Of a DNA stretch of 64,000 bases, positions 36,969-45,228 are shown piece by piece. Made by a program: the position numbers and the translations under genes. The DNA is from Mycolicibacillus koreensis. Lineage in GTDB: Bacteria > Actinomycetota > Actinomycetes > Mycobacteriales > Mycobacteriaceae. Under the pieces are notes generated by a model, which was given only the letters and a program-made list of their open reading frames with translations, had not been told where the DNA came from and searched no databases. Every line of letters starts with the position of its first letter. Position 1 is the stretch's first letter. The stretch is from NCBI RefSeq assembly GCF_002104795.1, contig NZ_NCXO01000011.1, positions 27,656 through 91,655 of the forward strand, in the 5' to 3' direction.

Positions 36969-38405
36969 TCAGCCGCGCTGCGCCCAGACACTGTCGGCGA
37001 CCCAGGGCGAGGCGGTCGCGGCGATGTCCCACGCCCACCCCGCCGGCACGTCGATGAGCTGGTAGGCCTTCACTCCCGCCGCGGTCGCCGCAATGAGGGT
37101 GGCCACCCCGGCGCGCCGCTGAAACCAGCTCTGGCGCACCGACCAGGCGATGATCCCGGCGTTGGCCACGCAATCGCGGCGCCGCTCCAGGCTGCCGGCC
37201 CGCCCGACCAGCCAGTCCGTCGACACCCGGTGGCCCAGAGCGCGCACCCGATCGAGGGCCAGCAGCGCCGCACCGGCGAGCACCGCCGACCACATCGCCC
37301 ACGCCCAGCCCGGCACACCGGCCACCGCCAGCACCACCGCGGCCACCGTCGGCAGCGCCATCGCCCGGGTCCAGCGCCGCCGCGCGGCGGCGGGGCCGTG
37401 GGATCGCAGCGGTCCCGCGACCACCGCCGGGTCACCGATCAGCTCGGTGAGCACCCGCTGCGCGGTGGGCAGCGGGCACGGCGGCAGCAGCACCGACGAC
37501 TCGCCGACGCCGGACACCCCGGTCATCACCGCGTCGACGCGCGCCCCACCGACCGCCCGCACCAACAGCGGCTCACGCAGCACCCCGCCGCGCAACCGGC
37601 TGGTGTCGAAGGTGCGGTCGCGCTGTCGGGTCAACCCGTGGCGCAGCCGCAGCGCCCCGGGGCGCCGGGACAGCTCGAGGTTGCCGTAGACCAGCAGCGA
37701 ACGCAGCATCGCCAACACCACCACCGTCACCACCACCAGCGCGGCGGTGCCCGCGGCGGTGGCCGCCACTCCCCAGCGGGCGGCCAGGTTCTCCGCGGTG
37801 CGGCCGAGCCAGGAATCCTCGCGCAGCAGTTGCTCACCGCCGAGCTGGTAGGCGACCCCGACCGCGGCGGCCAGGGTCGCCAGCCCCGACAGGCTCAGCG
37901 GGCTGTAGCGCAGCCACGACGGCTCCCACCGCGCCAGCACCTCCCCGCCGGCAGCCTCGGAAGATTCGGTGGTCTCCCCGGCGTCGGCGAGCAAAACCGC
38001 CCGCAGCCCCGGCACCTGATCGGCGCGCACCGCATCGAGCACGAAAGCGCTGCCGCGGCTGGACTGCTGGCCGGTGTTGACACGGATCGCCGTCAACCCG
38101 AGCAGCCGGTGCAGCAGGCGCGCCTCGGTGGAGACACTGCGAATCCGGTTGCGCGGCAACGCTATCGTGGATCTGCGCAGCAGACCGGTGCGCAGCTGCA
38201 CCTCCTCGTCGACGATCCGGTAGCTGGTGGTCGCCCACCGCGCCATCCCGATGACGACGGTGACCGCCAGCACCACCACGATCCAGAACGGATCTCCTGA
38301 GGCGCTGCCGAACAGCACCGCGGCGGCCAGCAGCGGCAGCTGGCGCAGCAGCTCGTGCACCGGGTGCACCAACAGCATTCGGGGGCTGAGCCGCTGCCAA
38401 TTCAC
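36969..38405 (-). CDS. Bacterial PH-domain (YdbT-like, bPH2) membrane protein
   Basis: A 478-residue protein with three repeats of a pattern of paired helices followed by a PH-like (DUF304) domain. The first is MARWATTSYRIVDEEVQLRTGLLRRSTIALPRNRIRSVSTEARLLHRLLGLTAIRVNTG. The second has YGNLELSRRPGALRLRHGL, the third ALGHRVSTDWLVGRAGSLERRR. YdbS/YdbT pairs occur across Gram-positive bacteria; in Bacillus they counter antimicrobial peptides. GTG at 38405 overlaps the stop of the smaller partner by four bases, so the two genes form a coupled operon. Confidence 0.87.
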   Translation of the reverse strand: MNWQRLSPRMLLVHPVHELLRQLPLLAAAVLFGSASGDPFWIVVVLAVTVVIGMARWATTSYRIVDEEVQLRTGLLRRSTIALPRNRIRSVSTEARLLHRLLGLTAIRVNTGQQSSRGSAFVLDAVRADQVPGLRAVLLADAGETTESSEAAGGEVLARWEPSWLRYSPLSLSGLATLAAAVGVAYQLGGEQLLREDSWLGRTAENLAARWGVAATAAGTAALVVVTVVVLAMLRSLLVYGNLELSRRPGALRLRHGLTRQRDRTFDTSRLRGGVLREPLLVRAVGGARVDAVMTGVSGVGESSVLLPPCPLPTAQRVLTELIGDPAVVAGPLRSHGPAAARRRWTRAMALPTVAAVVLAVAGVPGWAWAMWSAVLAGAALLALDRVRALGHRVSTDWLVGRAGSLERRRDCVANAGIIAWSVRQSWFQRRAGVATLIAATAAGVKAYQLIDVPAGWAWDIAATASPWVADSVWAQRG

Positions 38406-38887
38406 GTGGCGTCCTCGGCGCCGAGGGCGGCGATGTCGGTGAGGTAGGCGACGATGTGGTCGGCGACGGCGACGTCGAGGGCGGCGATGCGTACCTCGCC
38501 GGCCGACGACGCGGTGGTGATCGCGACATTGGCCAACCCGAACATCCTGTCCAGCGGGCCGCGGTGGGTGTCGACGGTCTGCACCCGCGAGATCGGGGCG
38601 ATGCGCCGCTCCTGCACCAGCCAGCCGGCGCGGGTGTACACCGCCTGCGGGCTGATCTCCCAGCGGTGCACCCGGTAGCGCCACAGCGGCGCCACCGCCG
38701 TACCGACCACCAGCCCGGCCAGGGTGAACAACCCCACCCCGGCGTGCAGCCACGGCCGAGTGGGGTCGACAGTGGCCCAGCCCAACTGGATCACGGCCAG
38801 CACCAGCCACGGGATCGCCCCGCCCAGCGCCCACACCAGCGGCGCTTTGGCGCTCGGCGGGTGGGCGGGTTCTGCCATCGTCACCAT
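38402..38887 (-). CDS. Bacterial PH-domain (YdbS-like) membrane protein
   Basis: A 161-residue protein with two helices (VWALGGAIPWLVLAVIQLGW, LFTLAGLVVGTAVAPLW) and one PH-like domain (YRVHRWEISPQAVYTRAGWLVQERRIAPISRVQTVDTHRGPLDRMFGLANVAITTASSAG). It is the small partner of the coupled YdbT-like gene. The start is uncertain: ATG codons at 38887 and 38878 lie within a series of CATGGTGA repeats, and neither has a strong ribosome-binding site. Confidence 0.85.
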   Translation of the reverse strand: MVTMAEPAHPPSAKAPLVWALGGAIPWLVLAVIQLGWATVDPTRPWLHAGVGLFTLAGLVVGTAVAPLWRYRVHRWEISPQAVYTRAGWLVQERRIAPISRVQTVDTHRGPLDRMFGLANVAITTASSAGEVRIAALDVAVADHIVAYLTDIAALGAEDAT

Positions 38888-38920
38888 GACCGTGTCACCA
38901 TGCTCTCGTCACCATGCTCT
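38881..38920. repeat. Three TCACCATG direct repeats at the PH-gene start
   Basis: TCACCATG occurs at 38881, 38895 and 38909, and the last two copies extend to TCACCATGCTCT. On the minus strand each copy supplies an ATG in CATGGTGA. The array sits at the 5' end of the PH-domain operon and upstream of the divergent SDR gene. Confidence 0.7.
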
Positions 38921-39010
38921 AAGCATGGCGTACGCCGCAGACCCCCGCGGCGCCATCCCGGGTCCGCGGCCCCAGGAGTCGCCCAGCCGCAGTGGGTATC
39001 GTGGCGATCC

Positions 39011-39934
39011 ATGAACTCTCGCCCCCATTGGGACAGCGCCGCTGTCCCCGACCAGACCGGCCGCGTCGCAGTCATCACCGGCTCCAACACCGGCATCGGG
39101 TTCGAGGCCGCCCGCGTGCTCGCCGACCACGGCGCCCAGGTGGTGTTGGCGGTGCGCAACCTCGCCAAGGGTGAGGCGGCAGCCGCCCAGATCCGCGCCC
39201 AGCACCCCGATGCGCAGGTCGCGATCACCCAGCTCGACCTGGCGTCGCTGGAATCGATCCGCACCGCCGCGGCCGATCTGCGGTCGGCCTATCCGCGCAT
39301 CGACGTGCTGATCAACAACGCCGGAGTGATGTTCACCCCGCGCCAGGAGACCGCCGACGGGTTCGAAATGCAGTTCGGCACAAATCATCTCGGTCATTTC
39401 GCGTTGACCGGCCTGATCTTGGACCGGCTCGTCGGGGTCGAGGGCTCGCGTGTGGTGACGGTGTCGTCCAACGCCCATCGCCTCAAAGCGGCCATCCACT
39501 TCGACGACCTGCAGTGGCAGCGCCGCTACAGCCGGGTCGGCGCCTACGGGCAGGCGAAGCTGGCGAACCTGCTGTTCACCTACGAACTGCAGCGCCGTCT
39601 CGCCGCCGCGAACGAGCCGACGATCGCGGTCGCCGCCCACCCGGGTGCTTCGAACACCGAGCTGATGCGCAACCTGCCCGCCGTCATACGCCCGGCGGCG
39701 AAACTCGTCACCCCCCTGATGTTTCAAAGCCCGCCGATGGGGGCGCTGCCCACCCTGCGCGCCGCGACCGACCCGCAGGTCACCGGCGGGCAGTACTACG
39801 GCCCCGACGGCTGGCAGCAGCAGCGCGGCTACCCGGTCCTGGTGCGTTCCAGCCGCCAGTCCCACGACGAGGATCTGCAGCGGCGGCTGTGGGCGGTCTC
39901 CGAGGAACTCACCGGGGTGACCTATGGCGTTTGA
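39011..39934 (+). CDS. Short-chain dehydrogenase/reductase (Rv0439c-like)
   Basis: A 307-residue SDR of the retinol dehydrogenase/WW-domain oxidoreductase-like group. It has the cofactor motif TGSNTGIGFEAARVL, NNAGVM, the helix GTNHLGHFALTG, catalytic Ser in VVTVSSNAH and YxxxK as AYGQAKLAN. Cofactor is probably NADP. Substrate is unknown. The end overlaps the moeA2 start by 11 bases, as in the Rv0439c-Rv0438c pair, so the two are cotranscribed. Confidence 0.9.
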   Translation: MNSRPHWDSAAVPDQTGRVAVITGSNTGIGFEAARVLADHGAQVVLAVRNLAKGEAAAAQIRAQHPDAQVAITQLDLASLESIRTAAADLRSAYPRIDVLINNAGVMFTPRQETADGFEMQFGTNHLGHFALTGLILDRLVGVEGSRVVTVSSNAHRLKAAIHFDDLQWQRRYSRVGAYGQAKLANLLFTYELQRRLAAANEPTIAVAAHPGASNTELMRNLPAVIRPAAKLVTPLMFQSPPMGALPTLRAATDPQVTGGQYYGPDGWQQQRGYPVLVRSSRQSHDEDLQRRLWAVSEELTGVTYGV

Positions 39935-41150
39935 GCCCGTCGACCAGCTGCGTTCGGTCGAGGAGCATCAACGGATCGTCGCCGAGCACCTGCCGGGGGG
40001 CGCACCGGTGGCACTGCCGCTGGCTGAGGCCGAACATCTGGTGCTGGCCACCGATCTCGTCGCCAAGGTGGCGCTGCCGGTGTTCGACAACTCCGCGATG
40101 GACGGCTATGCGGTGCGCGCGGTCGACGTCGCCGGCGCCGACGAGGCGCCGGTCACCCTGCCGGTCACCGAGGACATCCCGGCCGGGCGCACCGACATCC
40201 CCACCCTCGCCCCGCACACCGCGCATCGCATCATGACCGGCGCCCCGGTGCCGGTGGGCGCGACCGGGATCGTGCCGGTGGAACGCACCGACGGCGGCGT
40301 CGACAACGTGCAGATCCGGGCGGCCACCAGCGAGGGCCGCCACATCCGGCGCGCCGGGGAGGACGTGCCCGCCGGCGAGACGGTGCTGCGCACGGGCCAG
40401 CGGGTCACCCCGCCGGTGGTGGGGCTGGCCGCCGCCCTGGGCCACGACCGGTTGACGGTGTGGCCGCGCCCGCGGGTGCTGGTGATCTCCACCGGCACCG
40501 AGCTGGTCCGCCCCGGCACCGCGCTGGCGCCGGGCCAGATCTACGAGTCCAACGCGGTGATGCTGGCCGCGGCGGTGCGCGACGCCGGCGCGGAGGTGCT
40601 GGCGCTGGCCACCGTCAGCGACGACGTCGACGAGTTCGCCGCGGTGCTCGACCGCTACGCCGGCGACACCGACCTGATCGTCACCAGCGGCGGGGTCTCC
40701 GCCGGCGCCTACGAGGTGGTCAAGGACGCGTTCGGCCGCGACGGCGGCCAAGGTGTGCAGTTCGTCAAGGTCGCCATGCACCCGGGGATGCCGCAGGGAA
40801 TCGGGCGGGTCGGCGACACCACGATCGTCACCCTGCCGGGCAACCCGGTGTCGGCGATGGTCTCCTTCGAGGTCTACATCCGCCCCGCGTTGCGGGCCGC
40901 GATGGGCTTCACCCACCCGCAGCGTCCCCGCCGCCAGGCGATCCTCACCGAGGCGCTGAGTTCCCCACCGGGCAAACGCCAGTTCCGTCGCGGCATTTTC
41001 GACGCCGACACCGGCACGGTCATCACCTGGGGCCCGCCGGCCTCCCATCACCTGCGCTACATGGCCTCGGCGAACTGCCTGCTGGACATCCCCGCCGAGG
41101 TCACCGACCTGGCCGCCGGGGCCGCGGTGCAACTGTGGGACCTCGGCTGA
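39924..41150 (+). CDS. moeA2: Molybdopterin molybdenumtransferase MoeA2
   Basis: A 408-residue MoeA that inserts molybdate into adenylated molybdopterin, the last step of molybdenum cofactor synthesis. Motifs are PVFDNSAMDGYAV, HRIMTGAPVPVGA, VLVISTGTELVRPG, TSGGVSAGAYEVVKDAF and VTLPGNPVSAMVSFEVY. Domain order and length are normal. It is downstream of and overlapping the SDR gene. Mycobacteria have two moeA genes; gene order here matches Rv0438c (moeA2). Confidence 0.95.
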   Translation: MAFEPVDQLRSVEEHQRIVAEHLPGGAPVALPLAEAEHLVLATDLVAKVALPVFDNSAMDGYAVRAVDVAGADEAPVTLPVTEDIPAGRTDIPTLAPHTAHRIMTGAPVPVGATGIVPVERTDGGVDNVQIRAATSEGRHIRRAGEDVPAGETVLRTGQRVTPPVVGLAAALGHDRLTVWPRPRVLVISTGTELVRPGTALAPGQIYESNAVMLAAAVRDAGAEVLALATVSDDVDEFAAVLDRYAGDTDLIVTSGGVSAGAYEVVKDAFGRDGGQGVQFVKVAMHPGMPQGIGRVGDTTIVTLPGNPVSAMVSFEVYIRPALRAAMGFTHPQRPRRQAILTEALSSPPGKRQFRRGIFDADTGTVITWGPPASHHLRYMASANCLLDIPAEVTDLAAGAAVQLWDLG

Positions 41151-41205
41151 ACCGACCGTGAGTGCACACGCCCACCCGCGCGGGCGCACTCCGTAGGATG
41201 TCCGG

Positions 41206-41913
41206 ATGGCCCGACCGCCCGCCGCCGACGCCGCGGCGTCGATTCCCCAGCGTCTGCTGGCGCTGCTGCGCGCCACGGTGCCGCCGGTACACCCGGCCGG
41301 ATACCCGTTCATCGGTGCGGGCCTCGCCCTCGCCGCCGTCGGACGCAAGCATCACGGTGTGCGCCGGTCCGGCCTGCTGGCCGCCGCGGCGTGCGCCGGT
41401 TTCTTCCGCCACCCCGACCGGGTGCCGCCGCAGGATCCCGGGGCGGTGGTCGCCCCCGCCGACGGCACCGTCTGCCTCGTCGAGGCCGCCGTGCCGCCGC
41501 CGGAACTCGACCTCGGCACCGACCCGCTGCCGCGGGTGAGCATCTTTTTGTCGCTGTTCGACGCGCACGTGCAGCGCGCCCCGATCGGTGGGCAGGTGCT
41601 CGCCGTCGCCCACCGGCCGGGCCGGTTCCACTCCGCGGAGCTGCCGGTGGCCAGTGCGGAGAACGAACGCACCAGCGTGGTGATCCGCACCCCCGCGGAC
41701 CAGACCGTGGTCGCGGTGCAGATCGCCGGACTGTTGGCGCGGCGCATCGTCTGCGACCTGCGCGCCGGGGACCGGGTGAGCATCGGCGACACCTACGGGC
41801 TGATCCGGTTCGGCTCCCGACTCGACACCTACCTGCCGGCGGGCACCGACCCGGTGGTGCGCCTGGGCCAGCGCGCCGTGGCCGGTGAGACCCTGCTGGC
41901 GCAGCTGTCATGA
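41206..41913 (+). CDS. psd: Phosphatidylserine decarboxylase
   Basis: A 235-residue membrane-associated proenzyme that turns phosphatidylserine into phosphatidylethanolamine. It carries [37 protein letters not shown] and [10 protein letters not shown]. The self-cleavage site is the FGS of [15 protein letters not shown], where Ser becomes the pyruvoyl group. This is the short actinobacterial form. It overlaps pssA by four bases, so the two successive enzymes of the pathway are coupled. Confidence 0.95.
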   Translation: MARPPAADAAASIPQRLLALLRATVPPVHPAGYPFIGAGLALAAVGRKHHGVRRSGLLAAAACAGFFRHPDRVPPQDPGAVVAPADGTVCLVEAAVPPPELDLGTDPLPRVSIFLSLFDAHVQRAPIGGQVLAVAHRPGRFHSAELPVASAENERTSVVIRTPADQTVVAVQIAGLLARRIVCDLRAGDRVSIGDTYGLIRFGSRLDTYLPAGTDPVVRLGQRAVAGETLLAQLS

Positions 41914-42755
41914 CCCGCACACGCCGGGTGGTGGGCCTGCACATCCTGCCGAGCTCGATGACGGTGCTGGCGATCTGCGCCGGGCTGACCTCGATCAAGT
42001 TCGCCCTCGACCACGAGACCCAGCTGGCGATGGCGATGATCGCCGCCGCCGCGATCCTCGACGGGCTCGACGGTCGGGTGGCGCGGATGCTCGACGCGTC
42101 GTCGCGGATGGGTGAGGAGATCGACTCGCTCGCCGACGCGGTCAACTTCGGCGTCGCGCCGGCGGTGGTGGTGTACGTGACGATGCTGCCGTCGTCGCCG
42201 GCCGGGTGGATCGCCGCGCTGCTGTACGCGGTCTGCATCGTGCTGCGGCTGGCCCGGTTCAACACCCTGCTCGACGAGACCGAACTGCCCGCCTACACCC
42301 GCGAGTACTTCGTGGGGATGCCCGCCCCCGCCGGTGCGATCGCGGTGATCGCCCCGCTCGCCGCCTACATGCAGTTCGACAGCGGCTGGTGGTCCTCGGA
42401 GTGGTTCGTCTGCGCCTGGCTGGTGTTGTGCGCCGCGCTGGTGATCTCGCGCATCCCGATGCGCAAGATGCACGCGGTGTCGGTGCCGCCGCGGCTGGCC
42501 AGCCTGGTGCTGGCCGGGCTGACGCTGGTCGCCGCCGCGGCGTTCCTGTTCCCCTACATCCTGATCCTGGTGCTCGTCGGCGCCTACCTCATCCACATCC
42601 CGTTCGGGGTGCGCAGCCACCGCTGGGTGGCGGCCCGCCCGGAGAACTGGGAGGACAAGCCCCGCGAGTGGCGCGCAGCCCGGCGGGCGAACCGGCGCGC
42701 CCACCCCAGCCGCCGGTCGATGACACGGCTGGGATTGCGGAAACCCGGCCGGTAG
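41910..42755 (+). CDS. pssA: CDP-diacylglycerol-serine O-phosphatidyltransferase
   Basis: A 281-residue integral membrane enzyme that makes phosphatidylserine from CDP-diacylglycerol and serine. The CDP-alcohol phosphatidyltransferase signature D-G-x2-A-R-x8-G-x3-D-x3-D is present as [27 protein letters not shown] (about residues 50-76). Six hydrophobic segments follow. The C-terminal 45 residues are basic and cytoplasmic. It is coupled to psd upstream and lies 10 bases before the AAA ATPase gene. Confidence 0.94.
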   Translation: MTRTRRVVGLHILPSSMTVLAICAGLTSIKFALDHETQLAMAMIAAAAILDGLDGRVARMLDASSRMGEEIDSLADAVNFGVAPAVVVYVTMLPSSPAGWIAALLYAVCIVLRLARFNTLLDETELPAYTREYFVGMPAPAGAIAVIAPLAAYMQFDSGWWSSEWFVCAWLVLCAALVISRIPMRKMHAVSVPPRLASLVLAGLTLVAAAAFLFPYILILVLVGAYLIHIPFGVRSHRWVAARPENWEDKPREWRAARRANRRAHPSRRSMTRLGLRKPGR

Positions 42756-42765
42756 GACCACCGCG

Positions 42766-44898
42766 ATGACGTTGACGCTGACGGCCCGGCTGAACACCTC
42801 CGCGGTCGACAACCGTCGTGGCGTGATCCGGCTGCACCCGGAGGCTTTGACTGCCCTCGGTATCCGGGAATGGGACGCGGTGTCGCTGACCGGGTCCCGC
42901 ACCACCACCGCGGTCGCCGGGCTCGTCGGCGCCGGGGCCACCCCGGTCGCCCCCGGCGTGGCGCTGCTCGACGACGTAACCCTGTCGAACGCTGGACTGC
43001 GGGAGAACAACCCGGTGGTCGTCACCGCGGTCACCGTCTACGGGGCGCGGTCGGTGAGCCTGGACGGCTCGGCGCTGGCCACCCAGTCGTTGTCGCCGGC
43101 CACGCTGCGCCAGGCGCTGCTGGGCAAGGTCGTCACCGTCGGCGACGTGGTGTCGCTGCTGCCGCGCGACCTCGGGCCGGGCACCTCCACCTCGGCGGCG
43201 ACGGCCGCGCTGGCGTCGGCGGTCGGGATCACCTGGACCTCGGAGCTGTTGACGGTCACCGCGGTGGATCCGCCCGGGCCGGTCAGCGTGCAGCCCAACA
43301 CCGCGGTCGGCTGGGCGAGCCCGGGCGCCCCCGCGGTCGCCGCGGAACCGCCCGACCTGGCCGTCGACGACCTCAAAGGGGTCGGCGCGCAGGCGGAGAA
43401 ACTCACCGAGTGGCTCAAACTCGCCCTCGACGAGCCGCAGCTGCTGCACAGCCTCGGCGCCGACCCGCAGCTCGGCGTGCTGGTCTCCGGGCCGCCGGGG
43501 GTGGGCAAATCCACCCTGGTGCGCGCCGTGGCCGCCGGGCGGCGACTGATCGAACTCGACGGCCCCGACGTGGGGGCTCTGGCCGCCGACGACCGGCTCG
43601 CGGCGGTGACCGACGCGGTCGGCGCGCTGCGCGCCGGCGGGGTGCTGCTGATCACCGACATCGACGCGCTGCTGCCCGAGACCGCCGAACCGGTGGCCAC
43701 CCCGATCCTCGCCGCGCTGCGCGAGGCGCTCAGCGTCGACGGCGCGGCGTTCGTCGCCACCTCCGCCCTGCCCGACCGGCTCGATGCCCGGCTGCGCGGA
43801 CCGGACCTGTGTGACCGGGAGCTGACGCTGGGCCTGCCCGACGCCGCCATCCGCCGCTCGCTGCTGGAGACCATGGTGCAGGGTGTGCCCGCCGCCGATC
43901 TGCACCTCGACGTGATCGCCGAGCGCACCCCGGGCTTCGTCGCCGCCGATCTGGCCGCGCTGGTGCGTGAGGCGGCGCTGCGCGCGGCGTCGCGGGCCAG
44001 CAGCGACCACGAGCCGCCGCGGCTGACCCAGCCCGACCTCGAGGGGGCGTTGACGGTGATCCGGCCGCTGTCGCGGTCGGCGGCCACCGAGGTGGCGATC
44101 GGCACCGTGACCCTCGACGACGTCGGCGACATGGAAGCGACCCGCCAAGCACTCACCGAGGCGGTGCTCTGGCCGTTGCAGCATCCCGACACGTTCAGCC
44201 GTCTCGGGGTCGACCCGCCGCGCGGGGTGCTGCTCTACGGCCCGCCCGGCTGCGGCAAGACGTTTTTGGTGCGCGCGTTGGCCAGCACCGGGCGTCTCAG
44301 CGTGCACGCCGTCAAGGGCCCGGAACTGATGGACAAATGGGTGGGCAGCTCGGAGAAGGCGGTGCGCGACCTGTTCCGCCGGGCCCGCGACTCGGCACCG
44401 TCGCTGGTGTTCCTCGACGAGATCGACGCACTGGCGCCGCGGCGCGGCCAAAGCGTCGACTCCGGGGTCACCGACCGGGTGGTCGCGGCGCTGCTGACCG
44501 AACTCGACGGCATCGACCCGCTGCGCGACGTGGTGGTGCTCGGCGCCACCAACCGCCCCGATCTGATCGATCCGGCGCTGCTGCGGCCGGGTCGGCTGGA
44601 GAAGCTGGTGTTCGTCGACCCCCCGGACGGGCCGGCCCGCGCGGACATCCTGCGCACCGCCGCGCGCAGCGTGCCCCTGCACGACGACGTCGACCTCGAC
44701 GCGCTGGCCGCCGACCTGCACGGCTACAGCGCCGCGGACTGTGTGGCGCTGCTGCGGGAGGCGGCGCTGACCGCGATGCGTCGCAGCCTCGACGCCGCCA
44801 ACGTCACCGCCGCCGACCTGACCAGCGCCCGCGACACGGTGCGCCCCTCCCTGGACCCCGCCCAGGTGGCGTCGCTGCGCGAGTTCGCCGCCCGCTGA
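42766..44898 (+). CDS. CDC48-like tandem AAA ATPase (Rv0435c-like)
   Basis: A 710-residue protein with an N-terminal CDC48 N-like double-psi barrel domain (residues 1-190, opening TARLNTSAVDNRRGVIRLHPEAL) and two AAA modules. D1 has Walker A SGPPGVGKST at about 241, but its Walker B region reads LLITDIDAL. D2 has Walker A YGPPGCGKTF at about 491, Walker B LVFLDEIDALAP and the arginine-finger region GATNRPDLIDPALLRPGR. The T-D in D1 replaces D-E, so D1 may bind but not hydrolyse ATP. The role is probably remodelling of protein complexes. It ends the psd-pssA operon. Confidence 0.9.
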   Translation: MTLTLTARLNTSAVDNRRGVIRLHPEALTALGIREWDAVSLTGSRTTTAVAGLVGAGATPVAPGVALLDDVTLSNAGLRENNPVVVTAVTVYGARSVSLDGSALATQSLSPATLRQALLGKVVTVGDVVSLLPRDLGPGTSTSAATAALASAVGITWTSELLTVTAVDPPGPVSVQPNTAVGWASPGAPAVAAEPPDLAVDDLKGVGAQAEKLTEWLKLALDEPQLLHSLGADPQLGVLVSGPPGVGKSTLVRAVAAGRRLIELDGPDVGALAADDRLAAVTDAVGALRAGGVLLITDIDALLPETAEPVATPILAALREALSVDGAAFVATSALPDRLDARLRGPDLCDRELTLGLPDAAIRRSLLETMVQGVPAADLHLDVIAERTPGFVAADLAALVREAALRAASRASSDHEPPRLTQPDLEGALTVIRPLSRSAATEVAIGTVTLDDVGDMEATRQALTEAVLWPLQHPDTFSRLGVDPPRGVLLYGPPGCGKTFLVRALASTGRLSVHAVKGPELMDKWVGSSEKAVRDLFRRARDSAPSLVFLDEIDALAPRRGQSVDSGVTDRVVAALLTELDGIDPLRDVVVLGATNRPDLIDPALLRPGRLEKLVFVDPPDGPARADILRTAARSVPLHDDVDLDALAADLHGYSAADCVALLREAALTAMRRSLDAANVTAADLTSARDTVRPSLDPAQVASLREFAAR

Positions 44899-45228
44899 GC
44901 GGCGGGTGCGCCCGCTCGCCGGCGCCTCCCCCGCGGAAGTTGCGCCTCCCCCGCGGCGGGTGCGCCCAACCTTCGCGGAAGTGCGCCCAAACTCACGTTT
45001 GCGTGCGTTTCGGGCGCAAAAACGCACGCAAACGTGAGTTTCACGACGCCTCGGGGCCCCGCGGCATACCCGGTGGGCGGCATCGGCGCCTGCGCGACTC
45101 GGTAAACTGGCTCGCGACCCCCGTGAACCCATAGCGACCCCCAACGTCCCCCAACGTCAAGGGTGACCCCCGCCCCGCGGGCTGGCCTTGCGTTTCTGTC
45201 CGCTCAACGCAGACCACACCGGAGTGTG
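44899..45228. other. 330-bp intergenic region between the AAA ATPase and the mrp operon
   Basis: Near the ATPase stop are short direct repeats (GCGCCTCCCCCGCGG twice, GTGCGCCCAA twice). The strong palindrome at 44989-45041 follows. The remaining 190 bases must contain the mrp promoter; ACTCGGTAAACT near 45097 is AT-enriched and could be part of it. No reading frame here is convincing. Confidence 0.6.
44989..45041. repeat. Perfect 22-bp-arm palindrome with 9-base loop
   Basis: Bases 44989-45010 are perfectly complementary to 45020-45041. The arm reads AAACTCACGTTTGCGTGC plus GTTT, and the loop is CGGGCGCAA. It lies 90 bases beyond the ATPase stop and about 190 before mrpA. As RNA this would be a very stable hairpin, a likely terminator insulating the two operons. 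Confidence 0.9.
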
